Assembly (NCBI RefSeq): GCF_003253565.1
Contig: NZ_QKUF01000015.1
Span: 62,001-126,000 of the forward strand
Direction: 5' to 3'
From: Thermosporothrix hazakensis
GTDB taxonomy: Bacteria > Chloroflexota > Ktedonobacteria > Ktedonobacterales > Ktedonobacteraceae
Length of the DNA: 64,000 nt
The position numbers and the translations under genes were made by a program. Every line of letters starts with the position of its first letter. Position 1 is the first letter of the stretch. This document shows positions 9,235-17,896 of the stretch, in pieces. A model generated the notes under the pieces. It saw only the letters and a program-made list of their open reading frames with translations, was not told where the DNA came from and did no database searches.

Positions 9235-10458
9235 ATGAAAGCAACCAGCCTTCAGATCACATCTATCAAAGACCCGAAAGTTGTTGAAGCCCGTGAGCTG
9301 CATTCGGCCTCGGGACGCCAGCGGCACCAGAAATGCCTGCTCGAAGGCAGCGACGCGATTCGCTGGGCGCTGGAAGCCCATTTTCCCCTGGAACATGTCT
9401 TTTTCAGTCCGGAACATGAACGACACGAGCTTCAGAACCAGCTCACACAGGCCCGGATTCCCTGCTATACAACGTCCGATGGTGTGCTGAAGAAGATCAG
9501 CGAGACCACCTACCTGATCCCCTATCTGGCGGTCGCCCGGATTCCCGCCGAGCCGACTTCCACAATGGGTGATTTTATTCTGGTGCTGGATCGCGTGGTC
9601 GACCATGGCAACATTGGAACCATCATCCGTACCGCCAGCGCCTTCGGCATCCGCGATATTGTTTCGACCACACCAGACCTCGATTTGTTCTATAAGAAAA
9701 TCATCGATGCCTCTCGTGGACGCGTCTTCGAGACCCATGTAAAGCGCTATCGGAGCGATACTGAGACCGTTGCTGATCTCAAACGCCGGGGCTATCAGAT
9801 TATTGCGACCAGTCCGCATGCACGCGAGTTGCAGGCAATGGCTCCTCTGCAAGCCAAACCTATTGCACTGATTGTCGGCAACGAAACCGAGGGCATTTCC
9901 CGGGAAATCGAACAACAGGCCGATATTCTTATCCAGATCCCGATGAGCGGGCAGGTAGAGTCGCTGAATGTCGGAGTAGCAACCGGAATCAGCCTCTACG
10001 AACTGAAATTCAGGATGGTGTTGACAATGCTGATTCACTATATTCGTTCAAATATCGGGCGTGAAGTCAATGTGACCGGACGTATTATTCAGCAGGCCTT
10101 TGACGCCTATATTCGCCGTTTCTCAGATCTTACCGGCCAGCAAGCTATTCTGCTCATGATGCTTGTTTGCGACCAAAAACTGTCACACGCGGAGATCACC
10201 CGCGAGACCGGAGCCTTCGGCGATGAACTGACCACGCTCCTCACCCCCCTGATCGAGCAAGGGTACGCCCGCTATACCAGCGACAAGCAGGATGAGATCG
10301 CGCCAACCGAGACGGCACAGCGTACGCTTGCCCAGTTGTGGGCAGTGATCGAACGCGCCGAGCAGGCCATTCTTGACGGTTTCTCCGAGCCGGAAAAGCA
10401 ACAATTCAATGATTACCTGAAACGTATTCAGGAGAACTGTCAGCGGTTACTCTCCTAA
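9235..10458 (+). CDS. TrmH/SpoU-family RNA methyltransferase fused to a MarR-like winged-helix domain
   Basis: A 407-residue protein of two parts. Residues 1-105 resemble the SpoU substrate-binding domain. Residues about 108-260 are a SPOUT 2'-O-methyltransferase with all three knot motifs: DRVVDHGNIGTIIRTASAFG, IALIVGNETEGIS and IPMSGQVESLNVGVATGISL. Typical family members end here. This one continues for about 145 residues (MVLTMLIHYIRSNIGREVNV onward) with a MarR-like pattern: LSHAEITRETG and LLTPLIEQGYARYTSD as a recognition helix and wing, then a long C-terminal dimerisation-like helix pair. GAGAG lies just before the ATG. The methyltransferase is firm; the MarR likeness is by eye. Confidence 0.85.
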   Translation: MKATSLQITSIKDPKVVEARELHSASGRQRHQKCLLEGSDAIRWALEAHFPLEHVFFSPEHERHELQNQLTQARIPCYTTSDGVLKKISETTYLIPYLAVARIPAEPTSTMGDFILVLDRVVDHGNIGTIIRTASAFGIRDIVSTTPDLDLFYKKIIDASRGRVFETHVKRYRSDTETVADLKRRGYQIIATSPHARELQAMAPLQAKPIALIVGNETEGISREIEQQADILIQIPMSGQVESLNVGVATGISLYELKFRMVLTMLIHYIRSNIGREVNVTGRIIQQAFDAYIRRFSDLTGQQAILLMMLVCDQKLSHAEITRETGAFGDELTTLLTPLIEQGYARYTSDKQDEIAPTETAQRTLAQLWAVIERAEQAILDGFSEPEKQQFNDYLKRIQENCQRLLS

Positions 10459-10536
10459 AAGTCGCTTCTGCGACCTCTTGTCCGCAGCAAAGTGCACACG
10501 TGTATAATAGCACTCCTGCTTTCACTCATTTCGCCG

Positions 10537-10620
10537 TTCATTGAACGGCATTTCGGGCAGATTGGTGTTGATAGCGTCATCGGTCGGGGCTCAACCTTCT
10601 GGTTCCAGCTTCCCCTTCAA
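10537..10620 (+). pseudogene. 3' remnant of a sensor histidine kinase gene
   Basis: In frame 1 this stretch encodes ERHFGQIGVDSVIGRGSTFW followed by FQLP. That is the G2 box and final strand of a histidine-kinase HATPase domain (consensus GGxIxVxSxxGxGSTFxFxLP). Nothing of the rest of a kinase precedes it: the RNA methyltransferase stop is only 78 bases upstream. It looks like the relic of a gene removed by deletion. Confidence 0.65.
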
Positions 10621-10627
10621 GAAGTCC

Positions 10628-10663
10628 AAAAAAGGAGGCTGTTCCACTGTTGGAACAGCCTCC
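10628..10663 (-). terminator. Rho-independent terminator
   Basis: Perfect 13-bp stem (10634-10646 with 10651-10663), 4-base loop. Read on the minus strand it is followed by a run of six T (10633-10628). It lies 9 bases past the stop of the SRPBCC gene. Confidence 0.9.
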
Positions 10664-10671
10664 AATCCTGT

Positions 10672-11688
10672 TTAGCGAGCCTCCTGTGACATTCCTTCCT
10701 CGCCACTTCCCAGAAAACAGACATCACTCGGCCCGCGAATAGAGAGCCACCAGGGTGATTCAACAGCGAGTTCTTCAACAGAGGGCTGTGCAGGATCGCG
10801 CTCCTTCTTCGGCAGACGCGCCATCATGGGATCTTGTTGCGAGAGCGCATAACGTGGTCGCAGCGCGTCTCGATCACCAAGCGCCACTCGATCCATTGCT
10901 GCGCTGCGCCCTCCCAGTGTACTGTATACAGGATGTGGCGCGTACGATTCCAGCGGCTCGCTGGCCAGCGTGGCTGTGATCTGCTCCTGGCGCCGACGCG
11001 CCTCCGCCAGTTGCGCTTGCAGCGCTTCCCAGGCCCGCTGCTTCTCTTCAAGCTGACGACGCAGAAACTCCTGCTGCTGTTGCGCGGCGCGCTCTTTCTC
11101 CTGCCTCTCCTGCTCGATCTGCTGCAAGCGTTTCTCCAACGCCTCTGGTGTCATCATAGGATCGTGTGCCATTGCCTCCCGTTGCCGATGGGTAATCACT
11201 CCCCGAGAAAAGGCGCTTTCTTCATGGAAGAGATAATGTGATGACATCGGGTCAAGAGCTCCCGGAGGAGCCTCTTCAACCATACGAGCAAAATTGCTGA
11301 GGTCCGTCTGCAAAACGCTCTCGAAGTAGGAATTGACCCCCAGCGCCTCGCCGAGCTTTCCTAGAGGGCCGGTCGGCGGCTCATATGAGATATAGACAGC
11401 GACTTCCGTGCGATTCGTCCCCATGGGGCGGAATTTCACCTTCCCAGAATTGCGTAGCCCTCGCGTTGAGCGCCACCCGACCTGTCGATTGGGTATCCAG
11501 TCTTCATTTACAGCATCCCATTCATGCGTTGTTACCACCTGCACTACCCAATGGCTACGCTGCTCATCATAGTAGGTGACTTCCTTGACAAAACGCATAA
11601 ATTTCGGAAAATCATTAAAATGAGTAAAGAGCTGATATACCTGCTCTACAGGAGCTTTTACAACAACCGAGGCGGAATGTTCTACCAT
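10672..11688 (-). CDS. SRPBCC (polyketide cyclase/START-like) protein with coiled-coil tail
   Basis: A 338-residue cytoplasmic protein. Residues 1-145 form an SRPBCC-type ligand-binding domain of the cyclase/dehydrase group (SASVVVKAPVEQVYQLFTHF, FVKEV, then GKVKFRPMGTNRTEVAVYIS). Such domains bind hydrophobic ligands. Residues about 180-250 are a charged Q/E/R-rich coiled coil (ALEKRLQQIEQERQEKERAA and onward), and the last 80 residues are low-complexity. Stand-alone cyclase-type domains are normally about 150 residues, so the tail is an addition, perhaps for oligomerisation. The gene appears monocistronic, with a strong terminator behind it. Confidence 0.75.
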   Translation of the reverse strand: MVEHSASVVVKAPVEQVYQLFTHFNDFPKFMRFVKEVTYYDEQRSHWVVQVVTTHEWDAVNEDWIPNRQVGWRSTRGLRNSGKVKFRPMGTNRTEVAVYISYEPPTGPLGKLGEALGVNSYFESVLQTDLSNFARMVEEAPPGALDPMSSHYLFHEESAFSRGVITHRQREAMAHDPMMTPEALEKRLQQIEQERQEKERAAQQQQEFLRRQLEEKQRAWEALQAQLAEARRRQEQITATLASEPLESYAPHPVYSTLGGRSAAMDRVALGDRDALRPRYALSQQDPMMARLPKKERDPAQPSVEELAVESPWWLSIRGPSDVCFLGSGEEGMSQEAR

Positions 11689-12191
11689 AGTTTCCCCCCT
11701 TTGTGTGGCAACAACTTCTTAGACCGGGGTTCCCTGATATACACATCACACGATGAAAAGACACACTACGTTGCACAAAATCGAGAATACACCGTTGAGG
11801 GGGAGAGCTTCACTGCTCTTAACCATTTCTGCTCGCTGTTGCGTCTTCGCAAGCAATCACCCATCGCATAGCGACACATTTTAGTATACCATATTACCTA
11901 ATTTTCCTCCATCCTTCGCACAATATTATACCTTCACCACTATTTAAACTCTTCCATTAAGAGATTATCAGAAATCTGTTACCCTTCTTTCTTTTTTTTA
12001 TACGGATCAGAAACATAGTAATATTATAAAAGACGCTTTACAGGATTGATACGTTCTATCAACAGGGAATGCAAAAACGAAGAGGAACACACAGAAATTT
12101 GTCTTTTGGATGAAGTTCTGATTATGTATGAAAATCAGAACTCATAGAAACGCAGGCATTTCCCTGTTTAGCGAAAGTGTGTGAGAACCGT
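11689..12191. other. intergenic region with nested inverted repeats, no gene seen
   Basis: No convincing coding frame. A hairpin of 10 bp pairs 12114-12123 with 12133-12142. Outer arms AACAGGGAATGC (12061-12072) and GCATTTCCCTGTT (12155-12167) also pair with one bulge. The stretch 11870-12060 is AT-rich and may hold the promoter of the SRPBCC gene and the 3' end of the helicase transcript. Confidence 0.4.
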
Positions 12192-13604
12192 CTAGCGTCT
12201 GCGGCGGGCTATCTCTTCCTCGGTCGTATTGGTTGTCACCAGTTCATAGAGCAGCGCGACATCCTCTTTCGGACGCAACACCCGGCCTAAGCGCTGGATA
12301 TATTCGCGCTTTGTGCTATTGCCGCTGACAATAATCGCGACTCGACAATCAGGCACATCAACACCCTCATTCAAGACGCGGCCCGTCACCAACTTGCTAT
12401 AGCGGCCGGAGCGAAAGCACTCAAGAATCAGACGGCGCTCCTCAGCCGGAGTCTTATATGTAATACTGGGGATGCAAAAACGACGACTGACCTCATCCAC
12501 CACATAGTTATATTCCGAGAAGAGAATCACCTGATCTTGCACATGCTGTTGCAGGATGCGCTCGATCTCGTCATACTTCGCGGGTGCGTTCAGAGCGATA
12601 TTTCGCGCCTCACGCCAGGCAAGCATGGCTTCACGTGCCTCCTTATCTCGGGCACTCATATAGATGATCTTCTGCTGAAAATCCTCGGGGCTGCGAATCA
12701 CGATCCGCCGTCTTCGCAAAAAGGAGGTATAGATCTTGCGCTGTGCAGCATAACGCTCGGCATCCTCTTCAGAAAGCGCCACATCTACCTTGATTTCACG
12801 GAACTGAGCAAGATAGCGCTCTTCCATAAGCTGATCAGGCGAACGACGATAGACCTCCGGCCCAATGAGCTCCACCAGATCAGCATGCGCCATATCACTG
12901 CGCTCTGGCGTTGCGCTCAGCCCGAGGCGTAGCGGCGTAAACGCGCTCTCTGCGATCAGACGGTAGGTCGGGGCAGGCAGATGATGACATTCATCAAAAA
13001 CCAGCAGACCAAAATGGCGAAGCTCCCGAGGATACAGGGCCGCCGAATCATAAGTCATGATCGTAATCGGCTTGATCTCTTTTTCGCCGCCACCAAAAAC
13101 GCCGATGTCACCAGCAGGCACATTTAATGCAGCACTCAGCGCGGCTCGCCACTGCTGAAGCAGGTCAATAGTTGGCACAACAGCCAGTGTCCATAGCCCC
13201 GTCTCGTGAATCGCCAGCGCTGCCAGAAAGGTTTTACCGGCACCGGTTGGCAACACCACAACGCCCATATTGCCTGTTGCCAGCCAGGCATCAAGCGCCT
13301 CCTGCTGATAAGGACGGGGCTTCATCATCAGTTCCGTTTTGAAGGGTAAGGCTGGCATCTCCTCAAAAGCAACTTGAAACGGTACCTGCCGGGCAGCTAA
13401 CGCCTCCTTGAGGTACCGCAGATAGTAAGGCTTCGTCCGGAGAAACGGCTGTCGTCTGTCGCGCTCAACCTCGGCACGAATCAACGCAGGCAGAGCCTCG
13501 CCGAATAAATGATCAAGCAGCGCTTCCTGTGGCAGCGTCTGCAACTCAGGGGGAACCATCAGCGTCAAATCACGTCCCCGCAACTCCAGAGAAATAGCGT
13601 TCAT
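12192..13604 (-). CDS. DEAD/DEAH-box helicase (XPB/RAD25-like, superfamily 2)
   Basis: A 470-residue SF2 helicase. Motifs in order: Q-like RPYQQEALDAW, Walker A LPTGAGKT, Ia VVPTIDLLQQW, DEAH-box VFDECHH, SAT as GLSATPER, and in the second RecA lobe GRVLNEGVDVP and QRLGRVLRPKE (motif VI). The short N-terminal domain and the GVDVP-RLGR spacing fit bacterial XPB-like proteins, probably acting in DNA repair or recombination. The ATG at 13604 is preferred, with GGAAGG about 12 bases upstream; starts at 13616 and 13661 are also open. It is transcribed alone. Confidence 0.85.
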   Translation of the reverse strand: MNAISLELRGRDLTLMVPPELQTLPQEALLDHLFGEALPALIRAEVERDRRQPFLRTKPYYLRYLKEALAARQVPFQVAFEEMPALPFKTELMMKPRPYQQEALDAWLATGNMGVVVLPTGAGKTFLAALAIHETGLWTLAVVPTIDLLQQWRAALSAALNVPAGDIGVFGGGEKEIKPITIMTYDSAALYPRELRHFGLLVFDECHHLPAPTYRLIAESAFTPLRLGLSATPERSDMAHADLVELIGPEVYRRSPDQLMEERYLAQFREIKVDVALSEEDAERYAAQRKIYTSFLRRRRIVIRSPEDFQQKIIYMSARDKEAREAMLAWREARNIALNAPAKYDEIERILQQHVQDQVILFSEYNYVVDEVSRRFCIPSITYKTPAEERRLILECFRSGRYSKLVTGRVLNEGVDVPDCRVAIIVSGNSTKREYIQRLGRVLRPKEDVALLYELVTTNTTEEEIARRRR

Positions 13605-13706
13605 GCTTTTTTCCATCCTTCCCGACAAACGACACATGCTTCTTTTCTCTCCAGCCTGCACCGATCCAGAAATATGTCGGCTCTCTTTTTTTACCCGGAT
13701 TCATCC

Positions 13707-13740
13707 AAAAAGAGAACCGCCGGACGTTCCGGCGGCTCTC
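13707..13740 (-). terminator. Rho-independent terminator after meaB
   Basis: Stem CCGCCGGA/TCCGGCGG (13717-13724 with 13728-13735), extended by GAGA/TCTC with one mismatch. On the minus strand it is followed by TTTTT (13711-13707). It ends the rnc-to-meaB transcript. Confidence 0.85.
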
Positions 13741-13789
13741 CAACACTGAAAGGTTTCAGCCATCCCGATAGTTCTATATCGACGCGCAT

Positions 13790-14743
13790 TCAGGATTGCT
13801 GAAGGCCTATTCGCGCTTCCAGTTCGCGCGCGACGCTATAGGGGTCACGCTCGCGCCTGATAATCTTATCGATCAGACTACTCCATTCATCCTCGCTCAC
13901 GGCTTCCGTGAGTGCGTGAGAGACAGCCTGCAAAATCAGCGCCCGAAGCTCGCTCTGCACCTGTCGCTGCTCTCTCGTCTCCATCATGCCGCTTTCGTGC
14001 AGGAACGTCCGATGCTCCTGAAGTCGATCGGCCAACTCATCAAGGCCGCTCTCTTTCAGGGCTGACGTTTTCACGATGGGAATACGCCAGCTTGACTTCT
14101 TGCGATTTGGATCGAGGCTGAGCAGCATCGCAAGCTCCGCTACCGTTTGTTGAGCGCCGGGTTTATCCATCTTGCTGACTGCAAAGATATCAGCGATCTC
14201 AAGAATGCCGGCCTTAATTGCCTGGATGTCATCACCCATTCCGGGAGCGACTACCACCACGACACTCTGTGCCGTGCGCATAACCTCAACTTCCGCCTGA
14301 CCGGTTCCGACCGTCTCGATAATGATGGGATCATAGCCCGCCGCGTCCATTGCTCGGACCACATCGCGGGTTGAGGCGGAGAGCCCACCCAGGCTCCCCC
14401 GGCTCGCCATACTGCGAATAAACACATTTGGGTCGCCAGATAGTTCCAGCATGCGGATACGATCACCCAGAATGGCACCACCGCTAAAGGGGCTGGTCGG
14501 ATCAACAGCCACAACAGCAACCTTCTTCTCTCGCTTGCGCAATTCGCGAACAAGGCGCGAAACAAGCGTGCTCTTCCCGGCCCCCGGAGAGCCTGTAATA
14601 CCGATGATATGCGCCTTCCCGGCATGCTGATGGAGCTGTGCCAGATAACGAGTGGCAACCGGGGCTTCACTTTCAATCAGGGTTACCATGCGCGCCAGTG
14701 CGCGTCTATCACCGTTGAGTAAGCGTTCTACGATGTTTTGCAA
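13790..14743 (-). CDS. meaB: methylmalonyl-CoA mutase-associated GTPase MeaB
   Basis: A 317-residue G3E P-loop GTPase that protects and reloads B12-dependent acyl-CoA mutases. Visible motifs: Walker A GITGSPGAGKSTL, switch DPTSPFSGGAILGDRIRM, the Mg-binding ETVGTGQAEVE and the base-specificity motif SKMDKPGA. The length matches the family. It starts 8 bases after a B12-binding mutase subunit gene, the classical partner, so the pair probably serves a methylmalonyl-CoA-type mutase whose catalytic subunit lies outside the window. It is the last gene of a four-gene run. Confidence 0.95.
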   Translation of the reverse strand: MQNIVERLLNGDRRALARMVTLIESEAPVATRYLAQLHQHAGKAHIIGITGSPGAGKSTLVSRLVRELRKREKKVAVVAVDPTSPFSGGAILGDRIRMLELSGDPNVFIRSMASRGSLGGLSASTRDVVRAMDAAGYDPIIIETVGTGQAEVEVMRTAQSVVVVVAPGMGDDIQAIKAGILEIADIFAVSKMDKPGAQQTVAELAMLLSLDPNRKKSSWRIPIVKTSALKESGLDELADRLQEHRTFLHESGMMETREQRQVQSELRALILQAVSHALTEAVSEDEWSSLIDKIIRRERDPYSVARELEARIGLQQS

Positions 14744-14751
14744 TGTGACAC

Positions 14752-15171
14752 CTATACCTCGGTCGCGAGTCGCTCAGGCTGAACATTTTCTTTCACAAAC
14801 TGAATAATTGTCTCGGTCGATGTGCCCGGGCCAAAACAGCCCTTGATGCCCATTTCCTTGATCGCAGGAATATCCTCATCCGGCAAAATACCGCCAGCGG
14901 CGACCAGCACATCATCAACGCCATTCTCGCGAAGCAATTCCATGACACGCGGGAACAGCGCCATATGAGCGCCGGATAGAATGCTCATCAAAATGGCGTC
15001 TACGTCCTCCTGAATGGCAGCCTCAACAATCATTTCAGGAGTTTGCCGTATGCCTGTATAAATGACCTCCATCCCTGCATCACGCAGGGCGCGAGCGATC
15101 ACTTTTGCACCTCTGTCATGTCCATCCAGACCTGGTTTCGCTACCAGAACTCGTATTGGGCGTTCTCCCAT
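14752..15171 (-). CDS. stand-alone B12-binding subunit of a methylmalonyl-CoA-type mutase
   Basis: A 139-residue cobalamin-binding Rossmann domain, matching the C-terminal B12 domain of methylmalonyl-CoA mutase. The DxHxxG cobalt-ligand motif is DGHDRG (near residues 16-21), followed by SILSGAHMALFP and GGILPDEDIPAIKEMG. Single-subunit mutases carry this domain at the end of a 700-residue chain. Here it is separate, as in split mutases. Its ATG overlaps the stop of the upstream DNA methyltransferase by one base (TAATG), so the two are translationally coupled. Confidence 0.93.
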   Translation of the reverse strand: MGERPIRVLVAKPGLDGHDRGAKVIARALRDAGMEVIYTGIRQTPEMIVEAAIQEDVDAILMSILSGAHMALFPRVMELLRENGVDDVLVAAGGILPDEDIPAIKEMGIKGCFGPGTSTETIIQFVKENVQPERLATEV

Positions 15172-16865
15172 TAAGAGACTCCTTTGTCTGCTATCAAGTT
15201 CTGTACTTGAGGCAGGAATATATAATGTGTTTGTTTGCCATGAAGCGTTGCATCATAGAGCCTGTAAATTGCCTGTTCCAGCTCTTCATACAATGCCTCT
15301 TCTTTTAATTCTACTACGGCGCCTATCGCTCCGCAAGCAGTCTGCATTTCTCTGGCTAGCTGTATGATATGGTCCCGCTCTTCTCCAGCATTCCAGGGAA
15401 TTGGCAACGAACGTAACACATGCTGCTCCAGTTGCGGCTGCACCCACTTATACGCGCTATGCATCACATAGATATAGTTTCGCAACAGCCGCGAGTTGAG
15501 CAGGGCCAGCAGGTAATACAGATCATCGAGCCCATCAGGGCTGCTCTCCGGCTGCTTCAATTGCACACAATAGAGCGTCTGAAGAACGACATGACCTTGC
15601 AGATCGAGGGTTGCCTGTAAGCTACCTGTACTTTTGACAACCAGTAACTTGGGGGCAAGATAGCGCTCAAGTGGCTTACTGATAGCATGACGGGGAAGCC
15701 AGCGGGCCGCCTGAAGCGGCGCGTAGGGACGAACATCAACCCCACCACGCAAAACCGGGTAATATTCGCCCTCTTCAGGACACGCGGCTAGCAAGCGTTC
15801 ATTGCCCTTGCTCAACTCCTCGCCACGCCGGATCGAAACCAGCTCGCCCAGGAGTACCAGAGGCGCATGAGAGCGCTTGCGAGGAGTACAGGTAATCGAG
15901 TGAAGACGTTCTATCATCGTGTTTCGGGAGACATCCAGCAGATAGCGAAACTCAGCCCCTGGCTGACGAACAAGGGTCGCCTGACTGACTGAGCCATGCA
16001 GCATCTCGCGTCGAGAAAAAAGGCATTCTGCCAGCTCATCACGCTCCACATCGATCGACGTGTGCTGCTCCTGCAACAACGTCATTGTTTTGTGCCAGGA
16101 AGATCGTCGCCAGGCAATCTGATGGTGTGCCGCGGGGGGGCATTTCTGCGCAACCAGCACGACAGCCCCAACAAACGCGCTAAAGACTCCCGCAAGGTGC
16201 CAGATATGATGGATCGTTGTCTCTTGTAGCAACTGCTGACGGTGAAGCGCGGCATTGGCTCGAGCGAGCAACGCATCCGGCACCACAAGCCCAATCCAGC
16301 CGCCAGGCCGGACAATTCGCAATCCCAGCTCCAGAAAGAGCAAATAACTATCAAGCTGTCCTTTTCGATGGGTCGCACGATAGCCACTGAGATCGGTATT
16401 CTTGGCCGCAAGATAAGGAGGGTTCGCCAGAAAGAGATCAACGTTCTGTGTGTCCTCCCAGGGAAAGGCTAACGCATCCGCCTGATGAATATGCCAGCGA
16501 AAGGAAGGGCGCACATTGGCTTCCTCTAGCGTTCGCGCAAGCTGCATCTCAGCCAGAAAACAGGAGACAGGATCGACATCAAAGCCCCAGATATTACGGC
16601 GGAGCAGTGCCCGGATCCTTCGCTCAGAAAACCCCTGCTTTTGTCCATACAGAAGCAATCGGCGGGCAGCTCCGGCCAAAAAGTTCCCTCCGCCACAGGC
16701 TGGATCAAGCACTCGTAACCGCGAGAGATCCTGTTCGGCACTGTAGCCACAGACATCTAATATCTGCTCGACCAGGAAAGGCGGAGTAGAAAAATGTCCC
16801 CAACGCTTGCGCTCGGTGGATGACAGGGAGATCTCATACCAGTTCTGGAAGTCTTTTTCTATCAT
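15171..16865 (-). CDS. adenine-specific DNA methyltransferase (Eco57I/TaqI-like)
   Basis: A 564-residue gamma-class N6-adenine methyltransferase. Motif I is DPACGGGNFL, an acidic motif is WGFDVDP, and the catalytic motif IV is NPPYLA, with target-recognition-like sequence in the C-terminal half (about residues 330-520). The chain has methylase plus specificity regions but no nuclease motif. No restriction gene lies nearby, so it is either an orphan methylase or the remnant of a type IIG-like system. It lies 17 bases after rnc and overlaps the B12-subunit gene by one base, an unusual setting for a modification gene. Confidence 0.88.
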   Translation of the reverse strand: MIEKDFQNWYEISLSSTERKRWGHFSTPPFLVEQILDVCGYSAEQDLSRLRVLDPACGGGNFLAGAARRLLLYGQKQGFSERRIRALLRRNIWGFDVDPVSCFLAEMQLARTLEEANVRPSFRWHIHQADALAFPWEDTQNVDLFLANPPYLAAKNTDLSGYRATHRKGQLDSYLLFLELGLRIVRPGGWIGLVVPDALLARANAALHRQQLLQETTIHHIWHLAGVFSAFVGAVVLVAQKCPPAAHHQIAWRRSSWHKTMTLLQEQHTSIDVERDELAECLFSRREMLHGSVSQATLVRQPGAEFRYLLDVSRNTMIERLHSITCTPRKRSHAPLVLLGELVSIRRGEELSKGNERLLAACPEEGEYYPVLRGGVDVRPYAPLQAARWLPRHAISKPLERYLAPKLLVVKSTGSLQATLDLQGHVVLQTLYCVQLKQPESSPDGLDDLYYLLALLNSRLLRNYIYVMHSAYKWVQPQLEQHVLRSLPIPWNAGEERDHIIQLAREMQTACGAIGAVVELKEEALYEELEQAIYRLYDATLHGKQTHYIFLPQVQNLIADKGVS

Positions 16866-16882
16866 CTATTCTGTGCTACTTA

Positions 16883-17593
16883 TTATCCATTTTTCCTTCT
16901 TAATGCCTCCAGCGCTTCCTTTGCAGCCAGCTTTCCAGCCTCTTTAATGCTGGAGGCCCTCCCCATCCCCAGGAGATGCTCTTGTTCATAGACGCCAACC
17001 AGAAAGACGCGATCATTGTTGCGTCCACTCTGTTCCAGGACACGATAGCGCGGCAGGTTGCCAGTTCGCTGTAAAATGACCTTCTGTAATTTTCCTTTTG
17101 GGTTGATATCGGCTTCCTGACTGACCTGTTCCACCACAGGCAGAATAACCCGAGCAATAAAATCACGCGCCACTTCTGGTCCCTGATCAATATGGATCGC
17201 GCCCACAATTGCTTCTAACACATCAGCACAGAGCGAGTCTCGTGAGCGCTCATTGAACGTGCGCAGGTTCGCCAGATCGATACGAATAAAAGGAAACAAT
17301 CCTAGCTTCTGCCCGATACGGGCAAAGACCCGCCGACTGACAACCTCCGACTTGAGCGCGGTCATCTCACCCTCTGTTGCATTGGGGTAGGTGCGATAGA
17401 TATGTTCAACAACGTGAGCGCCAATAATGGCGTCACCCAGAAATTCTAGCGTATCATATGAATCATGTACTGCTGTTTCTACACAACAGGAATGATGTGT
17501 GATCGCCCGTTGTAAGAGTGTGCGATCATGAAACTGCACCTGTAGCAGTTCTTCCAGCGCGATGAGATCAGCTACTTTTTCATTATCTCTCAT
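16883..17593 (-). CDS. rnc: ribonuclease III
   Basis: A 236-residue double-strand-specific endoribonuclease that processes rRNA precursors and structured mRNAs. The RNase III signature reads TLEFLGDAIIG and the second acidic cluster is DVLEAIVGA, giving the expected Glu and Asp metal ligands. A dsRNA-binding domain fills about residues 160-233 (NPKGKLQKVILQR then SSIKEAGKLAAKEALEAL). The ATG at 17593 begins MRDNEKVADLIALEELLQVQ. It heads a run continuing into a DNA methyltransferase, a B12-binding subunit and meaB. Confidence 0.96.
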   Translation of the reverse strand: MRDNEKVADLIALEELLQVQFHDRTLLQRAITHHSCCVETAVHDSYDTLEFLGDAIIGAHVVEHIYRTYPNATEGEMTALKSEVVSRRVFARIGQKLGLFPFIRIDLANLRTFNERSRDSLCADVLEAIVGAIHIDQGPEVARDFIARVILPVVEQVSQEADINPKGKLQKVILQRTGNLPRYRVLEQSGRNNDRVFLVGVYEQEHLLGMGRASSIKEAGKLAAKEALEALRRKNG

Positions 17594-17896
17594 GATACAT
17601 CATTATATATCAGCATCAACACGAGGGTCTATCCGCTTTGCCTTCTTTCCTTCTTGCTGTACCGACACAACATCAGGACGCTTCTACGATCCCGTTCCCT
17701 CTCCAACGCATATACATGCCCATAAATATACTTCATTATACGACGACACCTCTCCGTTTGTCGTCATACAGAATGCACAAGTGAGACTTTCTTGACCTCG
17801 CAGAATGCTGTACAATCCGTTTAAACGAAAGGTAACGTATACCCGGGGAAGTGGTTCACACTCCCCTGAATAGTATAGAAGGTTCGCCGAAATAAC
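17594..17896. other. divergent intergenic region between rnc and the CopC/CopD gene
   Basis: No coding frame is convincing. It must hold two divergent promoters. A -10-like TACAAT (about 17811-17816) faces the CopC/CopD gene, but its -35 partner is weak. No clear repeat or structured RNA is seen. Confidence 0.4.

Noticed and set aside
9133..10038. 301-codon open frame antisense to the RNA methyltransferase
   Set aside because: The plus strand carries all three SPOUT motifs; the antisense product is Cys/His-rich without family features, as expected for a shadow frame.
15171..16865. DNA methyltransferase as part of a phage-defence island (BREX, DISARM or restriction-modification)
   Set aside because: None of the partner genes of those systems lies nearby; the neighbours are rnc and B12-mutase genes.
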